The notes beneath the pieces are model-generated. The model was given only the letters and a program-made list of their open reading frames with translations. It ran no database searches and was not told the origin of the DNA. From positions 1 to 47,856 of the forward strand of contig CAMLDJ010000013.1 of the NCBI GenBank assembly GCA_946478755.1: a DNA stretch of 47,856 bases. The letters are read 5' to 3'. This DNA is from an uncultured Pedobacter sp. (GTDB lineage: Bacteria > Bacteroidota > Bacteroidia > Sphingobacteriales > Sphingobacteriaceae). Each line of letters opens with the position of its first letter. The first letter of the stretch is position 1. Below are positions 36,215-45,368 of this stretch, piece by piece. A program made the position numbers and the translations under genes.

Positions 36215-37050
36215 GGTATTAAAAAATTATTAGCGGTTCAATATACAGATAATAAATAATGGGGCAGGTATAGTCTGGCGCCATAAAATATATTTTAACC
36301 ATTATCTGGTTTAGTAATTGTTGTGCCGTTTTTTTGTTTACTGGAATATTCGCTATCGTTACAAAGGCAATTAATATTGGAGAGAAGTCCATAGTTGCTT
36401 TTTCTCTTGTGATGATTTTATTTAAGATTATTTCTTTAGATAGAAGATAGCTAAAGAAACTTTTGAGCAGGTTAAATCACATTTTTGTCCACTATATAAT
36501 GTAAATATAGCTTCGCTAAATGGAAAACAGCGTGACGCATAATAGCTAAAATACGATACACATTAGATTTATACCCTACCTATACGCTAATATGGATAAG
36601 ACAATTGTGTTTAAAATAAAATGGATGTTATCACTTTAATGCTTTTTTGGTGCATAAAGGCACTTTCTACACCACTTAAACAAACTGGGTATAAATTTAA
36701 ACAATTGTGCTATCCTTAAAATTGTAGTTGTCTTAGCTTCGAATACTCAATACAGGTAAAACTATTACCTTTCCGTTCGAACATGATGCTGAAGTAAGTA
36801 CGACCAAACTTATACTACGAGCGCTTAACGCTGATCTTAAATCTCAGTGTGATGCCAAAGGCAGATTGTTCAATTATCAGGAAAGCTAGAATTGGTTTTT
36901 ATAGTAAGGGGCTAACCAAATAAATATGAACCAAACTGAACAAACGCTCATGAAAGCACCTGGTTAAATCCAAATCGATCTCACACCGATACAGATTGAA
37001 TTCGTTCAATAGTATCGAATATTAATCCTAACCAAAATAAACCAAATTTT
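36215..37050. other. Gene-poor divergent spacer between GH89 and tandem SusCD genes
   Basis: More than 800 bp, AT-rich, without a full gene. It must contain the SusC promoter and possibly that of GH89. A 50-codon frame without a start codon at 36737-36889 looks like a relic. No long repeat or strong terminator was seen. Several purine-rich AACCAAA words occur between 36910 and 37050 just before the small frame at 37051. Confidence 0.5.
36737..36889 (+). pseudogene. Possible gene relic (50 codons, no start codon)
   Basis: A frame between an in-frame TAG (ending 36736) and TAG (36887-36889) reads like protein: LRILNTGKTITFPFEHDAEV, then STTKLILRALNADLKSQCDA, then KGRLFNYQES. There is no ATG, GTG or TTG near its beginning, so it cannot be a complete gene. 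I do not recognise the family. It could be the tail of a lost gene, or chance. Confidence 0.25.
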
Positions 37051-37146
37051 ATGACTAAAAACTACTACTACTTCAAAGAGGGGTTACTCCGCTCTACGCT
37101 AACTAAAACAATTGAAAAATCTGTTTTGGTGATCCTAATTAACTAG
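37051..37146 (+). CDS. Small ORF (31 aa) in the leader of the SusC gene
   Basis: ATG 37051 to TAG 37146 encodes MTKNYYYFKEGLLRSTLTKT followed by IEKSVLVILIN. The basic start with a hydrophobic end looks like a signal-peptide beginning that is cut short. It lies 50 bp before the SusC start in the same direction. It may be a leader peptide, the relic of an alternative SusC N-terminus, or a chance frame. No family is recognised. Confidence 0.3.
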   Translation: MTKNYYYFKEGLLRSTLTKTIEKSVLVILIN

Positions 37147-37196
37147 GACTGGCATACAATTATCCAAATCTATTTCTCTTTAAATGATTTTAAATA

Positions 37197-40100
37197 ATGG
37201 AAAAAATAACCAATATGGGTAATGATGCGCGCTCCAGATATCGGGGAGTAAAGCAGTTATTACTCGTGATGTATTTAACACTGATTATCTCCGCGCTGTT
37301 GATTGATACCGCTGCCGCACAACAAAGGCGAAAAATAACCGGGACGGTAGTTGATGAACAAAAGCAGCTATTAATAGGAGTTACTATTACTGTAAAAGGT
37401 ACTAATTCTAAAGTGCAAACTGGCACAAATGGAGAATTTGCTATAGAGGTGCCTGCTGATCGGCAGACGCTTACCATTGCATATATAGGAATGAAGACTC
37501 AGGATGTGAGTATTGCCGGCAAAAATACGGTAAACATAACCATGAAATCCAACTCAGATCAATTGGGCGATGTAGTAATTGTAGGGTATGGCGTTCAAAA
37601 GAAACAGAGTGTTGTTGGCGCAATTACACAAACCACAAGTGAAGTACTGGAACGAACAGGTGGTGTATCTAGTTTAGGTGCAGCATTAACTGGAAATTTG
37701 CCAGGGGTAATCACTACCGCCAGCACTGGAATGCCAGGGGATGAAGATCCTCAGATTCTTATTCGGGGCCGCAGTACCTGGAACAATGCCAGTCCGCTTA
37801 TTTTAGTAGATGGAGTTGAACGATCGATAAATAACATCGATATCAGCTCTGTGGCCTCAGTATCTGTACTTAAAGATGCTTCAGCCACTGCGGTATTTGG
37901 GGTAAAAGGAGCAAACGGCGTAATCTTGATTACCACCAAAAGGGGGCGTGAAGGGAAGGCAGAAATCAGAGCAGCTGCGAATACAGTTGTTAAATCTGCA
38001 TCTAAATTGCCTGGTAAGCTCGATTCGTATGATATGTTCCAAGTGCGTAACCGAACAATCGAATACGAATTAGCACTCGCTCCGGGCGCATGGAGTTCAT
38101 ATCTTCCTGAAGCTGTGATGCAAAAATACCGCTCGCCAGCCAATCTCGAAGAAGCTGAGCGTTATCCAAACGTAGACTGGGTAAATACCTTGTTTAGAGA
38201 CAATGCAATGTCTTACAATGCCAATCTTAACGTAAGTGGTGGAACATCGTTTGTGAAGTATTTTTCTTCTGTAGATTACCTTGATGAAGGAGATTTGTTC
38301 AGACGGTTTGGTAACGATCGCGGTTATAGCGGTGGCTACAGTTTCAAAAGATTGAACGTAAGAAGTAATCTTGATTTTCAATTAACACCATCAACGGTAT
38401 TCAGAACAAATATCTCAGGCTCAAGAGGTACATCAGAGCGCCCATGGATTGATGTTAACCCTTACAACACCTGGACAGCTGCTTATTCGGCAGCACCAAA
38501 TCTCTATCTTCCTGTTTATTCGGATGGCACATGGGGGTACTACAAGCCCAATGAACAGCAGAGTTTAAACTCTGTTAGGATTTTGTCTACCAGTGGTCTT
38601 CAAACGACCACAACTTCCCGCATCACCACAGACTTTACCTTAGATCAAAGCTTAAATTCTCTTGTTAAAGGATTAAGCTTAAAAGGAACACTTTCTATCG
38701 ATAATACATTTATCGAAGCTGGTCGTGGAATTGATGACCGGAATAACGGAACACTAAGTAAATATATCGACCCTGAAACAGGAATAGTAAGTTATTCGCA
38801 AACCAAGGATGCTGCAACAGAGCTGGAATGGAGGGAAAGTGTAAGATGGGCAAGCCGGGCAGGTGACGTTAACGATGGTGCAACCTACCGCAGAATGTTT
38901 TCTCAAATGCAGATCAATTATGCCAAAACCATTGCTCAAAAGCATAATTTAACGGCTATGGGGCTTTGGAGCAGAGATAACACAGCTACTGGAAGTATCA
39001 TTCCTTCTTATCGTGAAGACTGGGTTTTCCGTACTACATATAATTATGCAGGGAAGTACAGTTTCGAATATAACGGAGCTTACAATGGTTCTGAGCGATT
39101 TGCACCAGCCTATCGTTTTGATTTCTTTTCTTCAGGAGGACTTGGATGGATGATCTCTGAAGAAAAATTCATGAAACCGATCAAATTCATCAATTCATTG
39201 AAATTACGCGGATCGTATGGCGAAATTGGTGATGATGGTGGTTCTCCTAGGTTTGCCTTCTTAACGAACTGGGCATTTGGAGGCACTACGCCACTGGGTA
39301 TTACTGGTGAAGCTGCAGAGAATAGTCCTTACAACTGGTATAGGGAAACTTCGGTAGGTAATCCAAACGTACGTTGGGAAAAGGTTGTAAAGAAGAATAT
39401 TGCGCTTGATTTTGGATTTTTTGGAAACATGATCTCTGGAAGTGTAGATTTCTTCCAGGACAATAGGAGCGATATCCTTACCAACACTCGTGCTGTTCCA
39501 AGTTACTATGGTGCCACACCACCTACGTTTAACGTTGGGAAAGTGCAGTCCAGAGGTTATGAAATTGATATCCGGTTTAACAAAAAAATCACCAGCAATT
39601 TTACTGCGTGGGCCAATATCAATTATACTCATGCCAAGAACAAAGTTATCTATGCTGATGTTGCCGGATTGTTGCCGTTATATGCTAAGCCTCTTGATAA
39701 ACAGATTGGACAGGCTTATTCTTATGTGAGCGCTGGTTATTACAATACTTGGGATCAGCTTTATGGAAGTACCATGCACAATGCCAACGACCAATTGAAA
39801 ATCCCAGGAAACTATCATCTGGTAGATTACAATGCTGATGGGATAATTGATGCGAATGATAATATTCCTTATGGTTATTCTGGTGCTCCTGAAAACACCT
39901 ACAATGCAACTATAGGTTTTGAATGGAAAGGATTTAGTGCATTTGCTCAGTTTTACGGTGTGAACAATGTTACCCGCCAGGTAGTGCTCGGATCTTTTTC
40001 AGGAAAGAATACAGTTGCCTATGATGAAGGAAGTTATTGGTCAAAAGACAATACAAACCCTGATGGTCCGATGCCTCGTTGGGAAACAACGCCAGCGGGT

Positions 40101-40370
40101 TTTTACACAGGAGACAGGTACTTCTATGATGCATCTTACCTGCGCTTAAAAAATGCGGAGATTGCTTACACTTTTAGGCAAGATTGGGTTAAAAAAGCAG
40201 GAATCTCAAGTATACGTATATTCCTAAATGGAAACAATTTATACGTGTGGACTAAGATGCCGGATGACCGTGAAGCAAATTATCAAAGCGCTGGCGGACA
40301 AGGATGGGCCTCACAGGGTGCTTATCCTACTGTAAAGCGGTATAATCTAGGCGCTAATTTCATCTTCTAA
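37197..40370 (+). CDS. SusC/RagA-family TonB-dependent transporter (second locus, pair 1)
   Basis: The 1057-residue product has an N-terminal signal region (hydrophobic residues about 22-40, ending DTAAAQ) preceded by a long n-region of about 20 residues. A CarboxypepD_reg-like domain follows (ITGTVVDEQKQLLIGVTITV). The SusC signature DVVIVGYGVQKKQSVVGAIT comes next, then the plug with ALTGNLPGVITTAS, ILIRGRSTW, LILVDGV and SVLKDASATAVFGVKGANGV. The barrel ends in GANFIF. No STN domain is present. The stop codon is 11 bp from the likely SusD start. It imports oligosaccharides together with that SusD; by context the glycan contains alpha-GlcNAc, since GH89 is divergently linked. Confidence 0.94.
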   Translation: MEKITNMGNDARSRYRGVKQLLLVMYLTLIISALLIDTAAAQQRRKITGTVVDEQKQLLIGVTITVKGTNSKVQTGTNGEFAIEVPADRQTLTIAYIGMKTQDVSIAGKNTVNITMKSNSDQLGDVVIVGYGVQKKQSVVGAITQTTSEVLERTGGVSSLGAALTGNLPGVITTASTGMPGDEDPQILIRGRSTWNNASPLILVDGVERSINNIDISSVASVSVLKDASATAVFGVKGANGVILITTKRGREGKAEIRAAANTVVKSASKLPGKLDSYDMFQVRNRTIEYELALAPGAWSSYLPEAVMQKYRSPANLEEAERYPNVDWVNTLFRDNAMSYNANLNVSGGTSFVKYFSSVDYLDEGDLFRRFGNDRGYSGGYSFKRLNVRSNLDFQLTPSTVFRTNISGSRGTSERPWIDVNPYNTWTAAYSAAPNLYLPVYSDGTWGYYKPNEQQSLNSVRILSTSGLQTTTTSRITTDFTLDQSLNSLVKGLSLKGTLSIDNTFIEAGRGIDDRNNGTLSKYIDPETGIVSYSQTKDAATELEWRESVRWASRAGDVNDGATYRRMFSQMQINYAKTIAQKHNLTAMGLWSRDNTATGSIIPSYREDWVFRTTYNYAGKYSFEYNGAYNGSERFAPAYRFDFFSSGGLGWMISEEKFMKPIKFINSLKLRGSYGEIGDDGGSPRFAFLTNWAFGGTTPLGITGEAAENSPYNWYRETSVGNPNVRWEKVVKKNIALDFGFFGNMISGSVDFFQDNRSDILTNTRAVPSYYGATPPTFNVGKVQSRGYEIDIRFNKKITSNFTAWANINYTHAKNKVIYADVAGLLPLYAKPLDKQIGQAYSYVSAGYYNTWDQLYGSTMHNANDQLKIPGNYHLVDYNADGIIDANDNIPYGYSGAPENTYNATIGFEWKGFSAFAQFYGVNNVTRQVVLGSFSGKNTVAYDEGSYWSKDNTNPDGPMPRWETTPAGFYTGDRYFYDASYLRLKNAEIAYTFRQDWVKKAGISSIRIFLNGNNLYVWTKMPDDREANYQSAGGQGWASQGAYPTVKRYNLGANFIF

Positions 40371-40381
40371 ACATGATCATT

Positions 40382-42271
40382 ATGAAAAAATATATAACAC
40401 GCCTATTATTAATAGGAATGATTTGGGCGGGAACCGGCATGGTATCTTGTAAAAAATATTTAGACAGAGATCCTGAAGCAACTGTGTCGGCAGAATCTGC
40501 TTTCAAAGACTTTCGTAGTTTTCAGGGCTTTACCGAGGAGCTATATAATTGTATTCCAGATTTTACCAACAGGTATTGGACTAACAGTTTCAACTGGGGT
40601 GAAGACGAAATCCAGTCTACAGTTCAAAACTTCCATTTGGTTAACAAAATAGATAATGGCGATTTTTGGGGCTGGCAGAGAGAGTTTGATGGATGGGGAG
40701 CTGGATTTTTAGACAATGCCAACGCGAATACAAATAACGATCGTTTTACTAAGGGCCTCTATCCACTGGCTTGGTATGGCATTCGTAAAGCGAATTTAGG
40801 CCTCGATAACCTAAACCTAATGGTAAACGCGACTGAAGAAGAACGTAACCTGATCAGAGGTCAACTATTATTTTTTAGAGGTTGGTTCCATTTCCAGCTC
40901 ATGCAATATTTTGGGGGGCTACCATACATTGATAAGGTATTGCCAGCCGATGAAGAATTGAGATTACCAAGGCTTAAGTATCAGGAATGCGCAGCAAAGG
41001 CAGCACTAGATTTAAGAGCCGCCGCTGATCTTTTGCCAATCAATTGGGACAATACAACAGCCGGGATCCAAACCCTGGGTAAAAATCAGTTGCGCATCAA
41101 TAAAATCATGGCGCTAGGTTATTTAGGTAAAAACTACCTGTGGGCCGCTAGTCCGTTAATGAACTTAGAATCTACCGGAAGCAAAACCTACAATGTAGAG
41201 CTGAGTAAAAAAGCGGCTGCTGCATTTGCCGAGCTATTGAAACTGACAGAAAGTGGGGCTACTTCTTATAAGTTATTGCCTTTTGCACAATACAGCACCA
41301 ATTTTTACACAACCGGTCAAAATTTCTTGATCCCGGGAGGTACTGAAGCCATATTTAGAGGGCCGTACTGGGGAGCACATGGTTCAACCTATGGTACTGC
41401 AAAACAATATACACCCGCAATTGTAGGTGCCGATGCACTGGTATTTGCGCCTACCGCAAATTACGTTAATTATTATGGGATGAAAAATGGTTTGCCCATT
41501 TCGAATTCTGCCCAGGCTGATCCTAGTGGCTCAGGATATGATCCGCAATTTCCTTGGCGCGATCGCGATCCAAGGTTTTATAATGATATTATATATGATG
41601 GAGTTAAAGTGGTACAGGGAACTTTAGCCGCGAACATGGAGCCACACCGATATGCAAATCTGTTCACCAACGGAAGTTATAGAGATGAACGTTCTGGTAG
41701 CCGTACAGGGTATATGATGTTCAAATTTGTGCCCAGAACTGCCAATAACTTTGATCAGGGCTGGAATTATGGACAGAACCTGAATATTAAGGTTTCATAT
41801 ATGCGTTTGGCCGACGTCTATCTGATGTACGCAGAATCGGTTGCAACAGGGTACGACTCCCCAAGTGCAACTGCAGAGGGATTTAGCAAAACTGCCGTAG
41901 ATGCGATCAACGTAATCCGAGATCGTGCTGGTGTTGGACGTGTTGCCCCACAGTTTTTAGTATCTGCGACAGAGTTTATGAAAGAAGTAAGACGCGAACG
42001 CGCTGTTGAACTTGCCTTTGAAGGACATCGGTTTAATGATCTTCGCCGCTGGCATTTGCTCGCCGAAGTGCCTTATACCTTAAAAACAGCCGCAGAATTT
42101 GATCGCGCTGCCCCTTTAAGCCCTACGGTAGATACCAAATTAAACAAGGTTGTAAACTATCGCGAGCGATTAATATTACAACGTCCGTTTAGTGAAAAGC
42201 ATTATTGGTTGCCACTTAAACGAGCAGATGTAAACATGTATAAGGAGTTTGCGCAAAACCCTGGATGGTAA
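40382..42271 (+). CDS. SusD/RagB-family lipoprotein (second locus, pair 1)
   Basis: ATG 40382 is preferred (629 residues) because it starts the lipoprotein signal MKKYITRLLLIGMIWAGTGM with lipobox MVSC and the usual KKYLDRDPE after the cysteine; ATG 40373 is possible. SusD features: RGQLLFFRGWFHFQLMQYFG near residue 160, YMRLADVYLMYAESVA near residue 480, RRERAVELAFEGHRFNDLRR and the C-terminal NPGW. It binds glycan on the cell surface and closes the SusC pore. It is co-transcribed with the SusC genes on both sides (35 bp to the next). Confidence 0.95.
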   Translation: MKKYITRLLLIGMIWAGTGMVSCKKYLDRDPEATVSAESAFKDFRSFQGFTEELYNCIPDFTNRYWTNSFNWGEDEIQSTVQNFHLVNKIDNGDFWGWQREFDGWGAGFLDNANANTNNDRFTKGLYPLAWYGIRKANLGLDNLNLMVNATEEERNLIRGQLLFFRGWFHFQLMQYFGGLPYIDKVLPADEELRLPRLKYQECAAKAALDLRAAADLLPINWDNTTAGIQTLGKNQLRINKIMALGYLGKNYLWAASPLMNLESTGSKTYNVELSKKAAAAFAELLKLTESGATSYKLLPFAQYSTNFYTTGQNFLIPGGTEAIFRGPYWGAHGSTYGTAKQYTPAIVGADALVFAPTANYVNYYGMKNGLPISNSAQADPSGSGYDPQFPWRDRDPRFYNDIIYDGVKVVQGTLAANMEPHRYANLFTNGSYRDERSGSRTGYMMFKFVPRTANNFDQGWNYGQNLNIKVSYMRLADVYLMYAESVATGYDSPSATAEGFSKTAVDAINVIRDRAGVGRVAPQFLVSATEFMKEVRRERAVELAFEGHRFNDLRRWHLLAEVPYTLKTAAEFDRAAPLSPTVDTKLNKVVNYRERLILQRPFSEKHYWLPLKRADVNMYKEFAQNPGW

Positions 42272-42305
42272 GGTAGTTCATGATCACAAATAATTAAAGA
42301 CAAGA

Positions 42306-45300
42306 ATGATGAAATTTTTAAGAAATGCATTGGCGCTGTGTGTCTTTTTTACACTGTTTGTCGGTGTAATCAAAGGTCAGGACGCCGTTAAGATACCTAT
42401 AAAAGCTGTTGTTCGGGATATCAATGGAAATCCGATAAAAGGGGCATCCATAACGATTGAAGGAAACGAGGTGCTCACCATAGCAAACCAGGCAGGTGAA
42501 TTCTCTTTATCAGTAGAGGAGAATAGCACATTTACGGTAAATGCTAAAGGTTATAAAACCTTGCTGGTAACTGCATTAGCCAACCTAAAGCAGGTTACCT
42601 TAACTAAAGAGGATCGATTAATAAATGTGGGTTTTAAAAATGCCACCGAAAGTAATCTTCCTGCTGGCGTTTCAAGCGTTAACCTGGCACAACTCTTTGA
42701 GAAAAACTTTATAACCTATGGATTGGACGGGCTAGAGGCTTTTGCTCCGGGCTTTAATGGCAACAACCTTTGGGGCATGAACACCTCGTTAATATTGGTT
42801 GATGGAGTTCCGAGGGATGTGAACAGTGTTACACCAAATGAAATTGAGGAGATCACTTTTCTCAAGAGTGCTTCGGCCGTTGCCCTATATGGCAGCCGCG
42901 GTGCAAAAGGAGTAATCCTGATCACCACAAAAAGGGGTACGCCAACCAAGCAAAAAATAAACGTTCGTTCCAATATCGGATTAAATACGCCAAAAAGATT
43001 CGCTCAATATCTGGGCTCTTCCGAGTACATGACTTTGTATAATGAGGCTTTATCTAATGATGGTTTGGCAGCGGCTTATACTCCGGAAACTATTTATAAT
43101 CACTCTGGTGTTAACCCTTATCGTTATCCAAGTGTAGATTATTACGCTTCAGAATACCTCAAAAATAGTTTTTCGCGCTATGATGGCGTGGCAGAAATTT
43201 CAGGAGGGAATGATCGTGCCCGCTATTACACCAATGTTGGGTTTGTATCTACAGGTTCGTTGCTTAATTTCGGCGAAGCAAAAGAAAATAATACATCAGA
43301 ACGCTTTAACATCCGCGGAAATGTTGATATGCAGCTAACCAAAGCATTAAAAGCCAGGGTAGATGCAAGCGCTGTGTTTTCTAGCAGTGGCGGAGTAAAT
43401 ACAAACTACTGGGCTAACGCTGCAACCCTGCGCCCTCATTTATTTACACCCTTAATCCCAATCAATTTATTGGAACAGAGCGATGAGGTGAGCAGGGCGA
43501 TGATTAAAAACGCTACAATTATTGATGGACAATACATCCTTGGTGGTACGCAATTAGATCAAACAAATCCCTTTGCGGCCATTTATGCAGGTGGTAACAA
43601 TAAATTTGTACAACGCCAGTTTCAGTTTACCACTGGTATCGATGCTGATTTGAAAGGAATTTTGAATGGACTTACCTTTAGTACCACTATGGGGGTTGAT
43701 TACCTGAACAGCTACAATCAGGGTTATAGAAACGGATATGCAACTTACCAGCCTAATTGGACAACCTACTCTGGTACAACGATGATTGGAAGCTTAACGC
43801 GCTGGGGAGAAGATACTAAAACCGGAGTTCAGAACATTGCAGATAGTTATTATAGACAGACTATTTCGTTATCTGGTCAATTTAACTACAATACTACAAT
43901 TCGTAATAATCATCATATCTCAGCAGTATTGCTGGCTGCGGCATATCGTCAATCGCAATCTGAAATCTACCAGCCAACAACAAACTCTAATTTAGGGTTG
44001 CAGTTAAATTATGATTTCAGCCATAAGTATTTTGCCGAAATTACCGGAGCTGTGGTACGCTCACCAAAAATGCCACCAGGAAACAGGATTGCACTTTCTC
44101 CTGCAGCTTCTATTGGATGGCACCTTAGCGAAGAGCCATTTTTGAAAAAAGTTTCGTTCATTAACGACTTAACACTAACCGCATCAGCTGGTATTTTAAA
44201 TACCGATCTTGATTTTGAGGAGTATTATGCTTATGAAAGTATTTATACAGGCACAGGGGGTAACTGGTATGGTTGGAATGATGGTACAGGTACACAGTCT
44301 ACAGATTCGCGCCGTGGATCCAACATGGATTTAACTTTCGCTAAAAGGAAAGAAATCAGTATCGGGATAAAAGGCGGAATGTTCAAAAATCAGTTTAATT
44401 TCGGAGCAAATTTTTTTAGAAATAACATCACCGGGATTATCGGTCAGATTAATGTTCTTTATCCAAACTATTTCACTACCGGATTTCCGAGCTCTTCTTT
44501 TGTTCCCTACAGCAATTATAATAATGATCAGCGTACCGGGTTGGATTTTTACTTAAATTTTAACAAACGTATTGGCGCTATTGACTGGACTTTTGGAGCG
44601 TCAGGAACATATTATACAACCAAAGCAACTAAACGCGCCGATCTGTTAACTTACGAAAACAGCTATCAATACCGTGCTGGCAAGCCACTCGATGCTATCT
44701 GGGGATTAAAAAGCAATGGTTTTTACATGGATGCCAGTGAAGTGGCTGCGGCCGATGGAGTTAATAGCGCAAAACCAGCATTTGGATCAGCATTAGCTCC
44801 TGGCGATATTAAATATATTGATCAGAACGGTGACAAAATCATTGACGATAAGGATCAGGTATATCTTGGTCGCGGTGGATGGTTCGGTGCTCCGTTTACA
44901 GCAGGATTGAACGTAACTGCCAAATGGAAAAATCTTACCCTATTTGTGTTGGGTACGGGCCGCTTCGGTGGAAGTGCCATGAAAAGCGATAACTATTTTT
45001 GGGTTAACGGAAGCGATAAATATTCGGCAGTGGTGCGCGACAGATGGACACCTCAAACAAGAAATACGGCAACCTTTCCGCGGCTTACCACTTTAAATGG
45101 TGATAATAATTTCAGAGCGTCTGATTTCTGGTTGTACAGCACAGACCGGTTTGATTTATCTAAAGTTCAAATCTCCTACACAGTTTCCGATAAATTGTTC
45201 AAAAGTAAAGTATTGAAAGAACTGGGGCTCTATGTGGCAGGATTTAATCTTTTAACAATAGCGAAGGAAAGAGAAATACTTGAGCTGAATTTAGGGGGTG

Positions 45301-45347
45301 CCCCACAAACAAGGTTATATAACCTGGGCGTAAAGGCAATGTTTTAA
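42306..45347 (+). CDS. SusC/RagA-family TonB-dependent transporter with divergent plug (second locus, pair 2)
   Basis: The 1013-residue product starts with a signal peptide (ending GVIKGQ; ATG 42306 or 42309) and a CarboxypepD_reg-like domain (VRDINGNPIKGASITIEGNE). The plug departs from the family pattern: the usual GYGxQ signature is replaced by NVGFKNATESNLPAGVSSVN, and the IRG motif is missing (EAFAPGFNGNNLWGMNTSLI). The LVDGVPRDVNSV and ITFLKSASAVALYGSRGAKG segments are kept. The barrel is of normal length and ends in GVKAMF. Tandem SusCD pairs with one divergent member occur in Bacteroidota loci for complex glycans. The SusD gene follows immediately (stop to next ATG 21 bp). Confidence 0.92.
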   Translation: MMKFLRNALALCVFFTLFVGVIKGQDAVKIPIKAVVRDINGNPIKGASITIEGNEVLTIANQAGEFSLSVEENSTFTVNAKGYKTLLVTALANLKQVTLTKEDRLINVGFKNATESNLPAGVSSVNLAQLFEKNFITYGLDGLEAFAPGFNGNNLWGMNTSLILVDGVPRDVNSVTPNEIEEITFLKSASAVALYGSRGAKGVILITTKRGTPTKQKINVRSNIGLNTPKRFAQYLGSSEYMTLYNEALSNDGLAAAYTPETIYNHSGVNPYRYPSVDYYASEYLKNSFSRYDGVAEISGGNDRARYYTNVGFVSTGSLLNFGEAKENNTSERFNIRGNVDMQLTKALKARVDASAVFSSSGGVNTNYWANAATLRPHLFTPLIPINLLEQSDEVSRAMIKNATIIDGQYILGGTQLDQTNPFAAIYAGGNNKFVQRQFQFTTGIDADLKGILNGLTFSTTMGVDYLNSYNQGYRNGYATYQPNWTTYSGTTMIGSLTRWGEDTKTGVQNIADSYYRQTISLSGQFNYNTTIRNNHHISAVLLAAAYRQSQSEIYQPTTNSNLGLQLNYDFSHKYFAEITGAVVRSPKMPPGNRIALSPAASIGWHLSEEPFLKKVSFINDLTLTASAGILNTDLDFEEYYAYESIYTGTGGNWYGWNDGTGTQSTDSRRGSNMDLTFAKRKEISIGIKGGMFKNQFNFGANFFRNNITGIIGQINVLYPNYFTTGFPSSSFVPYSNYNNDQRTGLDFYLNFNKRIGAIDWTFGASGTYYTTKATKRADLLTYENSYQYRAGKPLDAIWGLKSNGFYMDASEVAAADGVNSAKPAFGSALAPGDIKYIDQNGDKIIDDKDQVYLGRGGWFGAPFTAGLNVTAKWKNLTLFVLGTGRFGGSAMKSDNYFWVNGSDKYSAVVRDRWTPQTRNTATFPRLTTLNGDNNFRASDFWLYSTDRFDLSKVQISYTVSDKLFKSKVLKELGLYVAGFNLLTIAKEREILELNLGGAPQTRLYNLGVKAMF

Positions 45348-45368
45348 TTGAATATTAGATTAGAAAAG

